A DNA stretch of 64,000 nt from Embiotoca jacksoni (GCA_022577435.1 JAKOON010000018.1:6762156-6826155), one strand, 5' to 3'; shown: positions 38,910 through 52,600, counted from the first letter of the stretch. A program made the numbers and translations. Notes: generated by a model from the sequence alone, not told the origin.

Positions 38910-41900
38910 GATTGTCTTCAACCAATCAGCATTTCCCACCATAGGATGGACTTTATATTGTCTGCCAAAAATCACCAAGCAGTAAGCAACAGAAGCAGCT
39001 TGTCTCCCGATGTGAGCAGAGTGCAACGCTGTGAGTGAATTTGATCATAACTGCTCCAAAAGACCACACAGGCCATCTGATAGGACACCAAACACTAAAT
39101 GAGAATAGCTGTGTGGACTTATAGTGTTATATGCTCACATTTAACTGATTTATTTTTAGAGGTGAACAAAAGGCTTTGGGGCACAAAGCATCTTGCATGC
39201 ATGGCTGCTCTTTACTGGCAGGCTTTACCTGATGAATGAAATGTACCACATGTGTGATTCCATCTGAAACATCCATTCAAGGAACATACCAAAAGTACAA
39301 ATATAATCTAGTTGGAATGATGCCAAATTGGCCTCAGATGCCAAATAAAATGTGGTGGATGTATAAAGATCTGCAGTTACTTCACACAGATGACACCACT
39401 CACAACTAACCCTGAATAAACAAAAGGAAGGAATTATTCTCCTTTAAAACAGACAGAGGACAGCACAGTAGTTCTTAAAATACCTGATTACCTCCTTGTG
39501 GGTTAATTTGTGTTGAGCCGAAGCTTCATGGCGTTTTAAGTTAAAGATTTTCTTTCCATATAAAACACAAGCTCACCTCAATACATATAAGCTGCCTGAT
39601 TTACCAAGAAGGAAATTGTTTTAGCAAAAGCTTGCATATCCACTTCAATCCTTGAAAATCCCAAATACCTTTGTGTTTGACAGACTTTTATCCACCATTT
39701 TGCTGCTCGTGCCTCCAGAACGTGATGAGAATATCTAGGTGACAAGGCAGCATTTTTGACATTTAATTTCACATTTCTGTTTTTCTCTTAGTAAGAATTT
39801 TTGACTCATTTGAGTGTATTTTTGTTGTTGAGAAAAGTGTATAAATAACAGCAAATTTTCCAGTTGCCAAGTCAGAGCAGACCTTGTGTGTGACCCTGAG
39901 CTGAAGGCCTTGGCAAGCCTGTAAAGTCCCGTGGAAGAGGTGTGACATATACATATGCAATTGCCAGTTGTTATGAAGGTAATTTGGGCTCTCTGACTCC
40001 CTTCAGCAGCTGATCAGCCCGTTCATCTTCTCCAGAGGATAGAGTAGCATCAGGCCATCAGGATTGCTAATTAACAGAGTCCCCAAAATAGCTTTGAGCA
40101 CATTACACCCATACACAAAATTGTCTTGGTGTGAATGTGATGGTGATAAGTTGGAGTAAAAAAAAAATGGAAGATCACTGCCGTCGACCTCCCAGTCAGG
40201 TGGTGTATTGTGTAGATTCCCCAGGTCCTATTCTAAGGACGTTGTGGAGTGGAGAGCAGGGATTGTGATTTAAAAGGATTTCCACTCAATTCCTATTTGT
40301 TCTGACCGAGCACTCTGCCTGCATGTTTAATGCTCTGCTTTGGGTTGATGAGTCATGAAGGAATAGTAAAAATGAAGTGTACATCTGGCAATAACCCATC
40401 TGTCATATAGAGATGCTCCCAGCTGTACAGTATATGTTCTACAATAAATATGAAGAAAAATCTATCTTTAAAGTGTACAAGAACTATTTGAAGTTCAGAA
40501 GAGAGACACATCTGGCCATCTTTTGAGGGGAATTATTTTTTGATTATTTCATTTGTATCAATGTATGTACACGATTTGCCAGCTGGATGTTTTTTTTTTG
40601 TGGCGAATTACTCTGTTGAGTATTCAATGCTGTCTTCTTATTTTCAATGCTTTATATAAAATAAAGATAATGTCTATATTCACCCGCATCTTTTTCTAAC
40701 TTGGTTGCTTTATTCTTAAAAGTTACAAAGGAAGACGGCATGTTGGGAAATGGTAGCGGAGGAGTCACAGTTATGTTACTCTGCAGCAGATAGCTGACGT
40801 CTACTAAGCAAGTGAGTCAGAGAGCAAGAGAGACTGATTTATTTACTTTTGCACAAAAGTTACCGACAAAAAACCCCATAAAACTCTGATTGGACAATTT
40901 GCATCATTGCATCAGTGTTAGTAAGTGGAGCCAAGATATCTGACAGGACTGCAGTTGTCACAAATGTATTTTAAAGAATAGATAAAATATTTCCAAAGGA
41001 GGTTGTCTCGTTCCAAATTAAACTGAATCATGGTTTGTTTTGTTTTGGATGATTTGGACTTCAGGAACAATTACAGGAAATCGAGGCTGGCTTTTGTTAA
41101 CCATTAAATAATAAAGAAGAAAAAGAACAAAGGCTTTGAAGGAGAATGGGTTGCATTCATATATTGGGAGAGGTTGAAACAAAGTCAATATGGAAAAAAA
41201 GCATAAATATAGGAAATTAAGTGCTCGTAGCAATGCAATAATAATAACAATAATAATAATAATAATCATACAATGGAAAAAGAAGGAATCTGTTTTAAAC
41301 ATTTTCTCCATTCAAATGGAAAAAGCTATTGACAGCCTCCACGCTACAAACCAATCAATGTGAAGTACATATCAAAGTAAATGTCAAGAGATGCAGCCCA
41401 CGTAGGTGATGATGACAGGATGTCGGTATGTCAAGTTCTTTGGTGCGCTCACGAAACTGTCAAACAAATATAAAGCAATGTTATAAAAACATGGACCTTT
41501 TAGGTATGAAAACGCCCCAAAGCAGCTTTAATACCACTATCAGAGGTACAAATCTTGTTTGAGCAAGACTTTCAAACCACTATCAAAACTCTACCTTTTT
41601 TTCAAGTCAACTGTTGGTCCTGTTTTGCACCACAACATTTATAATCGGAGAGTGTCCACTCAGTGGTTTCACCTTATTTGACCCAGAGGAGCTGCTGTTG
41701 CTGTCAGCCAATCAGAGCCCACTATTGTGACTCTTGACAGCTCCAGGTCTTCAGATTGGATTCAATTAAAGCCCTTTTAACTAAATTGCTTTTATTTGTG
41801 GCACGTCAAGAGTAACATTATTGTTGTTATAGTTGAAAACAAAATTAGAATAAATGAGAAATACCCTCAGTAAACACTTAGTAAGCTTTCAACCTCCAAC

Positions 41901-42440
41901 ATTGAGCCCTCCAGGCTGTGTGTATGTGCTGCTGACATTTAGTTTTTTCAGATTGTCTTTATCACTAATTACAAATAACCTAAATTACCTCTTGCAAAGG
42001 TGACATTAAAATACTGAAATAGTAACACCACAACAGAAAAATATGAGTCACTCTGTAGTTAGTAGTTAGGAAAGTGATTTTTCAGCAGTCAGATAGTGAT
42101 CTCACTGCTGCCAGCATAATAAACCACAGTGGTTACAAAAAGAGAAGAACAGGCTCCTGGCTGAAGAATGTGAAATAATTTATAATTTATAACACCCCAC
42201 TGCTCAACAAAAAGCTCAAAAATTATACCAAAAAGTAAGCTGCAGACTTAAAGGGCTCACACCTGCAAACATTGAAAGACAGACTTGAAACTGAATATTT
42301 GTATGACAGGATCTTATGTAGTCGAACAGGAAATTCTTTGTTCTTTGATTCCCAGACTTTTCCTCCACTACCACCACTGTGTTGACATTTATGGTTGAAC
42401 ATGTCAAACTAAAACGGTTCACATGATGTGAGCATGTTGG
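38910..42440. other. Intergenic spacer
   Basis: AT-rich sequence with an (AAT)n tract at about 41,236-41,268. No coding exon could be recognised on either strand. Confidence 0.6.
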
Positions 42441-42450
42441 CATGCTGGCA

Positions 42451-43240
42451 TCAATTCAATTCAATTTTATTTCTATAGCGCCAAATCACAACACAGGTTA
42501 TTTCATGACACTTAACACATTAAAGTCCTTACAGCAAGACTTTACAATATTACACAGAGAAACCCAACAATTCAACAATTCCCACATAAGCTAGGAGGGA
42601 AAAAAAAACTCTTTAAGGGAGAAAAACCTCCAACAGAGGGAAGAAAAACTCCCTCTTAACAGGAAGAAACCTCCGACAGAACCAGGCTCAGAGGTGGGCG
42701 GAGCCATCTGCCTCGACCGGTTGGGGTGAGAGGAGAGCAGAGAGAGAAAAGGACAGCATAGAGATACAAGAGAAGAACTGTTGGTGGAGACGACAAGCGC
42801 AGGGCAGAGACATGCAGCTCCATGACGGGACATCTACAAAAGAAAGAAGAGAAACTACGTGAGTGAAGGAACTGAATGGAGACAACAGATAATAAGAAGA
42901 AACTATGGGAGAGAAAAATATGGTGAGGTATGAGTCAGGTAAAGAGTAGGAGGAAAGAAAAGAAGCTCAGCATGTAACGAGGTCCCCCAGCAGCCTCGGC
43001 CTATAACAGCATAACTAAGGGTTGGTTCAGGTCTACCTGAGCCAGCCCTAACTATAGGCTTTATCAAAAAGGAACGTTTTGAGTCTAATCTTAAAGCTCG
43101 AGAGGGTTTCTGCCCCTCCAACACAAACTGGGAGCTGGTTGGTTCCACAGGAGAGGAGCCTGAAAACTGAAGCTCTGCCTCCCATTCTACTTCTGGAAAC
43201 TCTAGGAACCTCAGTATTGGCTCAAAGCCACTATCTTGTA
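42451..43240 (+). repeat. Family A repeat, longest copy
   Basis: The same order as at 35.48 kb but extending further: aaaggaacgttttgagtcta, gagagggtttctgcccctcc, aactgggagctggttggttc, ctctgcctcccattctactt. The extra 3' part is known to me from fish repeats of the same class. Confidence 0.85.
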
Positions 43241-43249
43241 TTATAAAGC

Positions 43250-44690
43250 CTCTCAGAGGTGCCAGCATTTCTTTAGGCTCTATTTTAAAGATGTTTTTGG
43301 TGGCCAATTGCAGAATCACTTTCAGCTGTCTCAAGATAAGCAATGCACCAAAACACCTGGGAAAAACACAGTGGGAAAATGACAACTCCATCGCTCCGAA
43401 ACTAGCAAAGACACTTGCTTTGCTCACCAATAAACTGCTTTACACTACTTTGCACCGCTTAGCCCAGGTGTAAGATAGTGCTGTTTCTAGTTGGTCTGGC
43501 TGTAAAGTTCCCCTCCACTCAAACATTGTTTTCCTTTTTATTCTTAGAGTTTAATGTTTGCACAATTACATCATTCTGTACATTAAAACTGCTTTCATGA
43601 TAATCATCTGCTGAAGGGGGAAAGTTTTGGCCTGGTGCGAACTAGAAACCAATATACAAATTTATCAAAAATCAAAGATATCAAATCATGTCCAGAGGGG
43701 ATTTTTAAGTTTTGACTTATTGGTCACTCTGATCCTTATGGTGACCATTTAGAGACATAAAACTGAGATTTGGAAAGGTTGTTTCCACTTGACATTTTAA
43801 TGTGACTTCTTTCAAGTGACATACTATATCTTCTCTTTGCTGCTAACAGACTATTGCTGTGGCATTTCTGCCCCACTGCTCTCACTAATCATCCATCAGT
43901 CACACAGTGCAATGCTAGTTTATGGTTTTCGCCCGTTTAATAAAGAATGACGTTCTGTGGGTGGCACTATTTCAGAGGTTTTTTTTGTTAACAACTTTGT
44001 GTTTACAACAGCAAAAGTGACATTTGTATGATAATGAAGGAGATTATTGCTATGATCTTTCGCAACAACTCAAGGAAGTTTGATTGCTTCATTTAAATAA
44101 ACGTGTCTTGAATACGTAAAAATACCTATTAAGGATGCACGTAGTCTCCTGAGACAAACATGGCATTCGTTAAAGGACTCAAAAGCAAGTTGAAAGTATG
44201 GATTGTGGAGGCAGATTCTTGTGCATTTCTTTATTGTTTTCCTTGCATGTGTGGTTCCACATGAGTATTCTCTTTGGCCACTTCTCTACAAAGACCGCCA
44301 CTCCAAAGAAAGAATGATAAAGGAAAATACAAAGTCCATTTCTCTTGCTGCCTGGCACAGACATGTCAGTTGTTATTATGTGGATTTCTCCTGCACCTTT
44401 CAAGGAGAAAATAAAAGGTTCAGCGGTGGCCAATCCTTTGAAGTGACACAATCCATTGCTAACATTTGTTTCAAGGAGGCGCTAGAGGAATGAATACTAA
44501 TTAGGCTTGTTTTCCCCCCCCCCCCCCCCTCATAATTTCAAGGAGAGAAGGATTGCAGGATTGCAGGGCTTCGGCTGCAACAACCTGCACAGATGTAAGA
44601 AATTATGAGGAGAATTACATTGGACACTTTCAGGATTAATTAAACACATTTTTTTTTAGAGCTATTGATAATTGAAACAGGAGTACTGGC
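43250..44690. other. Intergenic spacer
   Basis: Ordinary AT-rich sequence with a C-run at about 44,514-44,530. No gene was seen. Confidence 0.6.
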
Positions 44691-44699
44691 TTTCTCACT

Positions 44700-44920
44700 G
44701 AACAGTTAGGTGGAAAGTTTGCCAGAAATGAAGCTACAGCTTACTCTGCTTAGCTTAGCTCAGTTTAACATAAACACAAGGGGAAACAGCAGGGAGCGAA
44801 CAACATTTGTCTGGTTATTACACAGCTGTTCTAGTGAGGAAAAAAATAAAAGAAGTGAACTATTTCTTAGCTGGGAGCTGTTATCAGGCAACTAGCTTAT
44901 CAGCTAATCCAAATACTTTA
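44700..44920 (+). repeat. Family E-like repeat fragment
   Basis: The segments atgaagctacagcttactct, gcttagcttagctcagttta and caaggggaaacagcagggag resemble the central part of the teleost repeat also seen at 38.5 kb. Confidence 0.5.
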
Positions 44921-44929
44921 AGTATTTCT

Positions 44930-45870
44930 ATTAGCTATTACAACTTTGCAAAATTTCACTCTGCAATCACTTCAGATGACTGACCACCACTATAGAACCA
45001 AGACCAACCCGCACCGTGATTTTACACTATTTGTTCAACTTAAAAAAGCTAATTATACAGATTGTATAATTTTACACAAACCATCTGAGTGAGAAAAAGC
45101 CTCAACTCAAACCTCATGCTTTCAAATTTGAGGTTTCTCTGTCATGTGGTTCTGCTGTGTAGTAAGTCAATCAAATAAGGTCATTGGAAAACAGTGAAGA
45201 CTCCCTAATATCTACACTTCCCATACAGCGTAGGGTGCAATCATCGGTGTAACCACGGTATTTTTGGGAGCGTCGTGTCCCCCCCAATACTGAGAAAATA
45301 ACAATCTGTCCCCCCAATGTAGAGGAGAACATATGTTAAATATATTCCCCTATATGAACACCGTCAACGGTTCTGTCTTTTGTTATTTGCTGTTTATTAG
45401 GGACCTTTGCTTTTTGAAAAATTGTTCTCAAAAATAAATTGCCTGTTTGACAGCTTCAACATACTCAAAAATGTATGAGACTTGGAAAACGCATCAGTCG
45501 TGATTAAATATTACGTATTCTATAGGTTTTGCTTATGGCCGCTTGCTAGCGACCCCTAAACGTCCCCTGCAACAGTGTTATGGAAAGGATTCCTACAATG
45601 TTAGATCTTTCTGTTTGATCAGAAAACAACTGTAATATCGCTCTGCTCGAAGCCACCAGATTCCATTAATAAAAACAGTAATTCAAAGTGTAGAACACTA
45701 GAGTGATATGAACATCCATGATACAGATATAATGCTATCTATCAGTGATATTAATCAGGGATCCCTTAAGGTTGTAAGTTTCTCAAGTGGAAAGAATAAA
45801 TATTGCAAAGTTTATCCTGGTAAGGATGGTCAATGAGAGACCATATTATTACATTTTTATGACATTTTGG
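44930..45870. other. Intergenic spacer
   Basis: AT-rich sequence. A segment at about 45,250-45,330 (gcgtcgtgtccccccc, atactgagaaaataacaatc) may be a repeat fragment. No gene was seen. Confidence 0.5.
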
Positions 45871-45964
45871 ATGTCATACTATAGTATGACATTTTGGACG
45901 ACACACTATAGTAGATTTGGGGTTTTTGTAAGTTTTATGGGTTAAATTTAGTCATAGAGCTGAT

Positions 45965-46188
45965 TGCCTCCCGTTGTCCTCGGGTCAAAATGACCCGCAG
46001 CTGTGTTCAACCAAGTTCTATTTTATTTTTATATTTTTTATTTTTATTTTTACAGGAGGCTGTGAGGGTTTCTTTAAAGAAACCCTCACAGCCTCATTGT
46101 CACCAATGATCCCCAAAAAATATAAAAACAAAATAGAACTTGATTGAACACAGCTGCGGGTCATTTTGACCCGAGGACAACAGGAGGG
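45965..46188. mobile_element. Foldback MITE, TTAA-type
   Basis: Both ends carry tcctcgggtcaaaatgaccc or its reverse complement. The two arms are complementary over most of about 110 bp each and meet in a perfect palindrome at 46,057-46,096 centred on ctttaaag. The right end is ...caggaggg followed by TTAA. TTAA plus CCC ends suggest mobilisation by a piggyBac- or Kolobok-type transposase (inference). The left TTAA copy is decayed. Confidence 0.75.
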
Positions 46189-46192
46189 TTAA

Positions 46193-49038
46193 ACTAAAAG
46201 TGGTTGCAGTAATCACAATGGTAGAAGTTGAAATCAAAGTACTGTTACCATAATTCAACCACTGATTCTACCTTTATTTTGCCATTTCAGTGTAAATTAT
46301 TCTTGTTTTACAGAGATATGTTTTTTAATGTTGGCTTTCAGTATTAGAGGTTATACCAATATATGAGATTCCAGTGCTTTATGGTCATGCACATTTGCCT
46401 GGATGGAAAGCTCTACCCAGTTTTCTTTGCAATGTCTCCAGGATGCTGCTCATGCAGAGTTAAACTCAAAAGATGAACTGGCAGAGCAGGTGATGAAGAT
46501 ATACCTAATGTGAAAGAAAGATGGGTCTTACTGACGTCAGGGTCCTGATTGAGGGTGTCACTGTTCTCAGCAGTCGTGGAGATCTGAGCAGAACGTGCTG
46601 CTATCTTCTGGGACTAACCAGTGCTTTGGATCTGAGGTACCCCAAGAAGCTCAAATCGATTTTTAGAGGTTTTCCAAAATGTACAGCTTGAACTGGAACC
46701 TGAAAACCTCTAACCCAAGGTTCAGGGTCTGAAAAATTACTCAAGTACTGCTGTTCAGTCACTGGTACTCACAACGTGTGAATGTTTCACTGGCAAAGTG
46801 AACATCAGCGTTAAGAGTTCCACAGTGTCACGGCTCATTGTTCAGCTACATGCAGAGTTTAATTAAACCCCCTGATGTTACAACGTGGACATTTTTGTCT
46901 ACCTCTTTCACAAGTAAACCTGGTTGAAAGTTAAACTGCATAAAATATTTAACGTTTCAATTCATTCATAATCTCCTGTAAATTAAAATTTCCATTAATG
47001 CTGAAAAATACTGTTATTGTACATTGTCACCTCATACGTTCATAGTGAGCTGATATAATGAACTGAAAAATATTTCAATCCATGTCTTTAAAAATGTATA
47101 TCTCTCCAGTAGCCTGGGGAGAGATGCTTCTGTATTTGCATTGTCTCATTTGTTCTATTAATATTTGTTGTGTCTGCTGAACAATGTTCAGGTTTGCTCG
47201 AACATTTGAGTAGAAGTATTAAAAATGTTCGAAGGAGATTTGAAAGAAGTGAGATTTTAATCATGTCAACTTTTCAGTAAAGGGCAGTTTTATGGAACAC
47301 TGAAGATGATCTTTCCATAATATGCTTTGTAGCTCGTCATCCTTGATACTTGGTGGTAGCCTGTTTTTCTCTTTTATGATTTCAGCTGTTAAATAAAAGA
47401 AAAGGTTAATATTATTTTGATTCATTGGAAATATTAACCTTACAGTGAATTATTGGAGTAAGTTAGTAAATACAGTATATAAATACAAGTAAATGTAGCA
47501 AATTTGTTTTGATAAATAACATTTTCCTAGTATTTTAATATGTACTTAGATGGTTTTTTGATTTCAACTGTTTGGAATTGACTAAGGATTTAAATTACAT
47601 CGACTACATTTTTATGTCATGGTACTACATTTATTTATTTAGATTCCTTTCAATTTTATACTTACATTTACTTCAATATTTTATGTCACTCCTAAATTTT
47701 GTCTTTCAGATCTATTTTTTTTTTTTTGTACTTACATTTACTTACATTTTTAAGTACATTTAATAGATTTCACTGGTTGGAAATGTACTCAATATTTTAG
47801 TGTCAAAATGTGTCACCAAAATTTTTTGTAAATGGTAGTTTTATTTTTTAAAGTGTACATACTTAAATGTGTACTTATCAAAGATATTCAATGTCACTAC
47901 AGGTAGATATAGGCCTGTAGTAAAATATAGCTCGTAGTTCATGGCTAATACTTCTCATAAGCACAGGTAAATGAGCATCAAAGACAGGGACATGTAAGTA
48001 TAAAGGTAGATAAGTCATATTTTTCTTCCATCCTATGGCAAATAAAAGGAGACATTATAATGAGGTTTCCATTCATGTACTCAAATGAAGGGAAATTACT
48101 GTAAGATGGTACTTTATTGGTTTCAAAAGAGATGGAATTGCACCAGCCCAGAGTCTTAGTTGAATAAACATATCCTTGATTTAAAGCATTTGACATGTAC
48201 AGTAGTTAGCTCTACTCCAAAATCATCTTACACAAACCATTGAGACATTCCGTTCACTGTTGTTTAGAATCCAGTTTTTAATATTATTTAAATGAACTAT
48301 AAAAAGCACATTAAAACATTTTCTCATTTTAGTTACAAAAATGGGTCACCGCAAGGGCTTCTCATTGCATTCACAGAAGGATTTGAACAGTGGATGTCTA
48401 ACAGTTTAATGTATTTCTCTCTTTTAAAAAAATCCCCACCCAAAATATATAAACTTAATTGCTTAACCAAAGTATATACAGGGCATAGCATCCTTGCATC
48501 TTAAAAGGTTATCAAGAAAGTTTGAGGTATACAACCAAATAAAAGCCTGTCAGAAAATGAAACAGAAAAAAAAAAAAAAAAAAAAAAATAGAATTAAATA
48601 AAGGAAAAATGAATGCCATGATTGCTTCCTACTAGCACCGGATCACAACATTAGTGGGAGATGTTGCCATATGCGTGCTGGTGTGATACTTCCAGTTGTT
48701 TCACTTATGGTCACAAGGGCAAAAACAGCAAATAACCTCAAGCTTTGGACTGTCAATATATACAAAGGGCATACAGTCTAATTTAGCGATAGAGAATCGT
48801 TTGAATGCTCACTTTTATTTGCTTCATGACATGTACACAGTATGTGTTGAACAAACAACAACAACACAAAAAACATACCAGAATTATAAATTGATTTGAT
48901 TTAATGATGTTTTTAACTTACACTGTATATCTGTGAACCGACATCGAAAATTAAGAGCCAAAAGCAGAATCTGATACACATGCAAGTTTTGAAAGTGGAT
49001 TCAGAAATAACAGTATTGTACAAAATAATAATTACAGT
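46193..49038. other. Spacer or extended col11a1 3' UTR
   Basis: Very AT-rich sequence downstream of col11a1. At 47,450-47,880 there are many cttacatttactt and gtacttaa-like words. An A-run of about 23 nt lies near 48,567-48,589. AATAAA signals on the minus strand (for example 48,814-48,819) mean part of this may be transcribed. No coding exon was seen. Confidence 0.5.
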
Positions 49039-49476
49039 TTTATTTTATTTTATAATTATCAAAATACACCTTCTTTCTTAGCACCTCTTTGTACTTTTTG
49101 TGTGATTTTGAACAAGCACCATTGTTGTCGTTTTCATACAGCACCTGGAGAATCCAAAGAGGAGATCTGTGTCCCCTTATGTCGCCTGACCCCCCCCTCC
49201 CCCGCCTCTTGGTAACCTCCGATTTCACCCTCCTCTGCCACGCCTTCCAATGTCCTTCACCTTTTGCTCCATAACGTGGTTAAGTCATGTGGTTCGAGCC
49301 CTACAAGGGCAACAAGTATTTTCCTGGGTTTACACGTACATACATGGAAAGACATGTTTGCTACACCATCTTATTCAAAACTTGCATGTGGCATAGAAAA
49401 GGGTGGGGGGCTAAAAATGGGGTTTGGTGGTACCCAGAACGTCTCAACTTGACTTTCTTTGCTGGCCCCATCAAGT

Positions 49477-49517
<41 letters not shown>

Positions 49518-49527
49518 TCATTTGTAT
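49039..49527 (-). other. col11a1: Putative col11a1 3' UTR, minimal estimate
   Basis: This is the sequence after the stop codon on the minus strand. It starts with 16 ordinary bases followed by a 33-base A tract (T on the plus strand, 49,479-49,511). Overlapping AATAAA signals on the minus strand lie at 49,039-49,049. Another AATAAA lies at 48,814-48,819, so the real 3' end could be further left, up to about 48 kb. The boundary is inferred only from signals. Confidence 0.4.
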
Positions 49528-49674
49528 TTAGCCAAGGAAGCAGACGGGCCCAACTTCAAACCCAAACTTCTGGTTAGGGTCCCCAAAGTCAGTCAACATG
49601 ACATCGATGATTGGAACCTGATCGATTTTGGGAGTATCAATCTCCAACACAGTCTTTCCGTAGCCCTTCCTTGT
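49528..49674 (-). CDS. col11a1: col11a1 terminal coding exon
   Basis: It encodes 48 residues and the TAA stop: TRKGYGKTVLEIDTPKIDQV, then PIIDVMLTDFGD and the terminus QKFGFEVGPVCFLG. Cys 8 lies five residues from the end. The acceptor is tttcattacag. The preceding intron is 266 nt and holds a C19-A11 tract on the plus strand. Confidence 0.96.
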   Translation of the reverse strand, partial: TRKGYGKTVLEIDTPKIDQVPIIDVMLTDFGDPNQKFGFEVGPVCFLG

Positions 49675-52600
49675 CTGTAATGAAAGACAGATACAGAAAC
49701 AAAAGAGGGACCAATTAGACAAACAAATAAACAGCTTGTTTCTAAAAACCTTCTACTGTGTGTTCACACTGCAAGCAAACTGATCATTAGGCCAATTACC
49801 CCCAACCCCCCCCCCCCCCCCCCCAAAAAAAAAAAGAAGAAAATAGCATAATGACATTTGCCTTTTGAATTCCTACCATCACTTATACTAACGAATCCAT
49901 CAACTCCCTGCTCATATAGACAAACTGGATCGATGCTTACCGCGCATCCGTCCGAGAGGGTCTTGATGTAAGGGTTATTGTCGTAGGACATCTTCTCGTC
50001 GTTTGCGCCCAGGAAGTGCAGCGCCTTGTCGTAGCTGTCGCTAGAGGCGTCGTGCCACGCCACAGACTGGTGGCAGGTGTAGGTGAAGTTTTGCCTGGCT
50101 GAGGCTGTCAGTAGTCTGAGGAAGGTCATTTGTACCATGTTTATTGAGTTTCCATCAACGTCGGCATAGGAAAACTGTTGGAAGAGAGAGAGAGGGAGGT
50201 CAAAGGTCAGAAGAACACCATGTTTACCGGTTCATTTCTTTACTTCTAAAAGATGAGATATATAAAAATACATGAAAAACCTATAAAAGAATTGTATACA
50301 AATCCAATTGGCTGAGGTTACAGCAACATAAAGCACAATGAAGATGGACTGCTTGGTAAAATATGTGAAAAACTAATTTGGTGTAAAATAAGTTCTGAAA
50401 TGTTTTTAGGTCCCGGAGAACTGAAATAGAATTTTGCACAGATTAGATCTGTAGTTTATAAATGCTGGAAGCAGTGAAGAGATGTAAAGTTTTCATGACA
50501 AAAAGCTGCTCAGTTATTTTTTATGAGAAGAGACAGCTAATCTAGCAAACTTCTTTTATACTGTGTACAAATGATCAAGATTTGAATAGTATGCACAGGC
50601 CAATATGATGCTAAATTAATTTAGGGAACCATCAATTAAAATATTACAAACTGTCTGTATACAGTAACTACTACTGTCGGTTTGCTCATCTAGTTCACAG
50701 CAGCTTTTACAAGCCTAGTGCCTAATAGTTACATGCTGTCATTAACAACAGTTTCTTTATCACTGACACTTTAAACAATAGTTAATGGAGCCAGATTTAC
50801 TGTTGAGAATTAGCCGGGATGTTGGAGCTACTAAAAAGCTGCTCGGGTCCGTGCTTCATTTAAGCACCGTGAACCAGCATTACAATTTAGAAATTAATCC
50901 TTTACTAAACAGGAAGCCAATGTAAGGATGCCAGGACAGGGGAAATGTGTTCATGTGCACCAGTCAGGATCCTCACTGCAGCTTTTTGAACCAACTGCTG
51001 CTGGATATTAATGTCTGACCCACTGCAACATACAAAGAATTACAACAGTCCAACCTCTAAGCAATAAAAACATGAATGACTTTCTCATGGACTTTAAAAG
51101 ACAGGAAGGGTTTGTACCAAACCTCCGACCTGAAAGAAGCTGAGCAGATTTAATCTGCAGGTGCAATTTAAAATATAACACCAGGCTTCTTTAGATGAGG
51201 TTTACAGTCAGGTGGCACAGAACCGAAACGTGATGAAATATTAACACTGCCGGTATGCGAGAGGGACCGAAGTCCGACAGCTCTGTTCCATCTTGAGTGG
51301 TCAAAATGAGTCTATAAGTCTTTTGTAGCACAGTAGCTGGCAATACAAAAAATGGATGAGCTTATTTGTGTGTGTTATGGTATTTTGCCTCGATGTAAAT
51401 ACAAGGTTTCCACAAGGTTGTGAGAAAAAAACAACGCAACAAAAGTTGGAATCTAAAGAAATATTTTCCCCAAAGTTTCAGAGATGCAGAAAAACAATAT
51501 CAGATCCCTCACATCATTGGACTGTTTAGAAAGTTGATTAAATGCATTGATTCTTAGAATAATAAATGTTAACTTTATGACACTTTTTTTCCCTTCTCAT
51601 TGAAAGCTTATCAAGAAACAGGAAGTCCACAGACAGACCACACATGATCTTGACTGGAACATTAACTCTGTGAACCCAGTCTGAACACGTGCATTAAAAG
51701 CATCCTCATTTCAGCGCCAGTAAGGTCTACTGTACTTTTAATCCCCCAAAGCCGCATTACGTTCTGTGACAGTGGGCCTTTTGAAACGTAATCTCTGGGG
51801 AAACACATACACCATGACACCAGTTTGATGAAGCAGGAAGAAAAAAAAAATGTCTACGAGAACTAGCTGATGTTTAAGGAGAGATTTTTAACTATTCAAG
51901 GGCAGAGTGAGGACTGTAGGAGTGCAAAAATTCAGAAGAACTCAGCTCTTATTCTCTGTGATGTTTTATTTAGGGTTTTTCTTTCAGTCTAGGAATTTGC
52001 ATGTTTTCACAATAACAAAAAGTGAGGCATTAAACTTAAAGCCATTCTTCCTCATGATAGATACGTATGCAATACACTTTGAAATTCTCCTCGCTCTGGC
52101 TTTGCCTAAAATATGACCGTTGGGTAGTTTAGAATTGCTCTATTGGGATCAACTTTGGGTCACTGCTTCACAATTTCATGGGCAGCGCTGCTTTTAGAGT
52201 CTATTAGCAATTTCTTGTCATTATGCAGAGTCCTTGAGCAGGTGAACAGCAAACGGCAGGAAAAATAGAAGAGATGAAGCACTGACTGATGGAGGTGGAT
52301 GAAATAAGGAAAGACTTACCATTTTACCACGCTTGAATTCACTGAACCATGAACCTTTGGCTTCTTTCGGCCATGAAGATATTCTGACCTGTAGGAAATA
52401 AAACCAGACAGAGCGTATTTGAACACGGAGGCTGAGAGAAGTCAACATTATCACCGGCATCATATTTTGTTATGAATCATGCAGCGACTCCAAGTTTATC
52501 ATCCGGGGAGCAGAAGATAAAACTGTTATTTTAATGTCTCTGAAAATTCATTTTCACAAACTTGACAGAGTCCAATCTTTCTGTCATTTTTGCCTTTTGG

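Noticed and set aside
38561..39038. Three long open frames of Ser/Leu/Pro or Glu/Arg/Gly repeats
   Set aside because: They are translations of the GGAGA purine array in different frames.
42591..43430. 80-175-codon minus-strand frames
   Set aside because: They lie inside family A repeats; similar frames recur at 35,716-35,898 with the same peptide words, so they are repeat translations.
49260..49320. tRNA-like B-box (ggttcgagccc)
   Set aside because: There is no A-box at the right distance and no cloverleaf, and it lies in the presumed UTR region.
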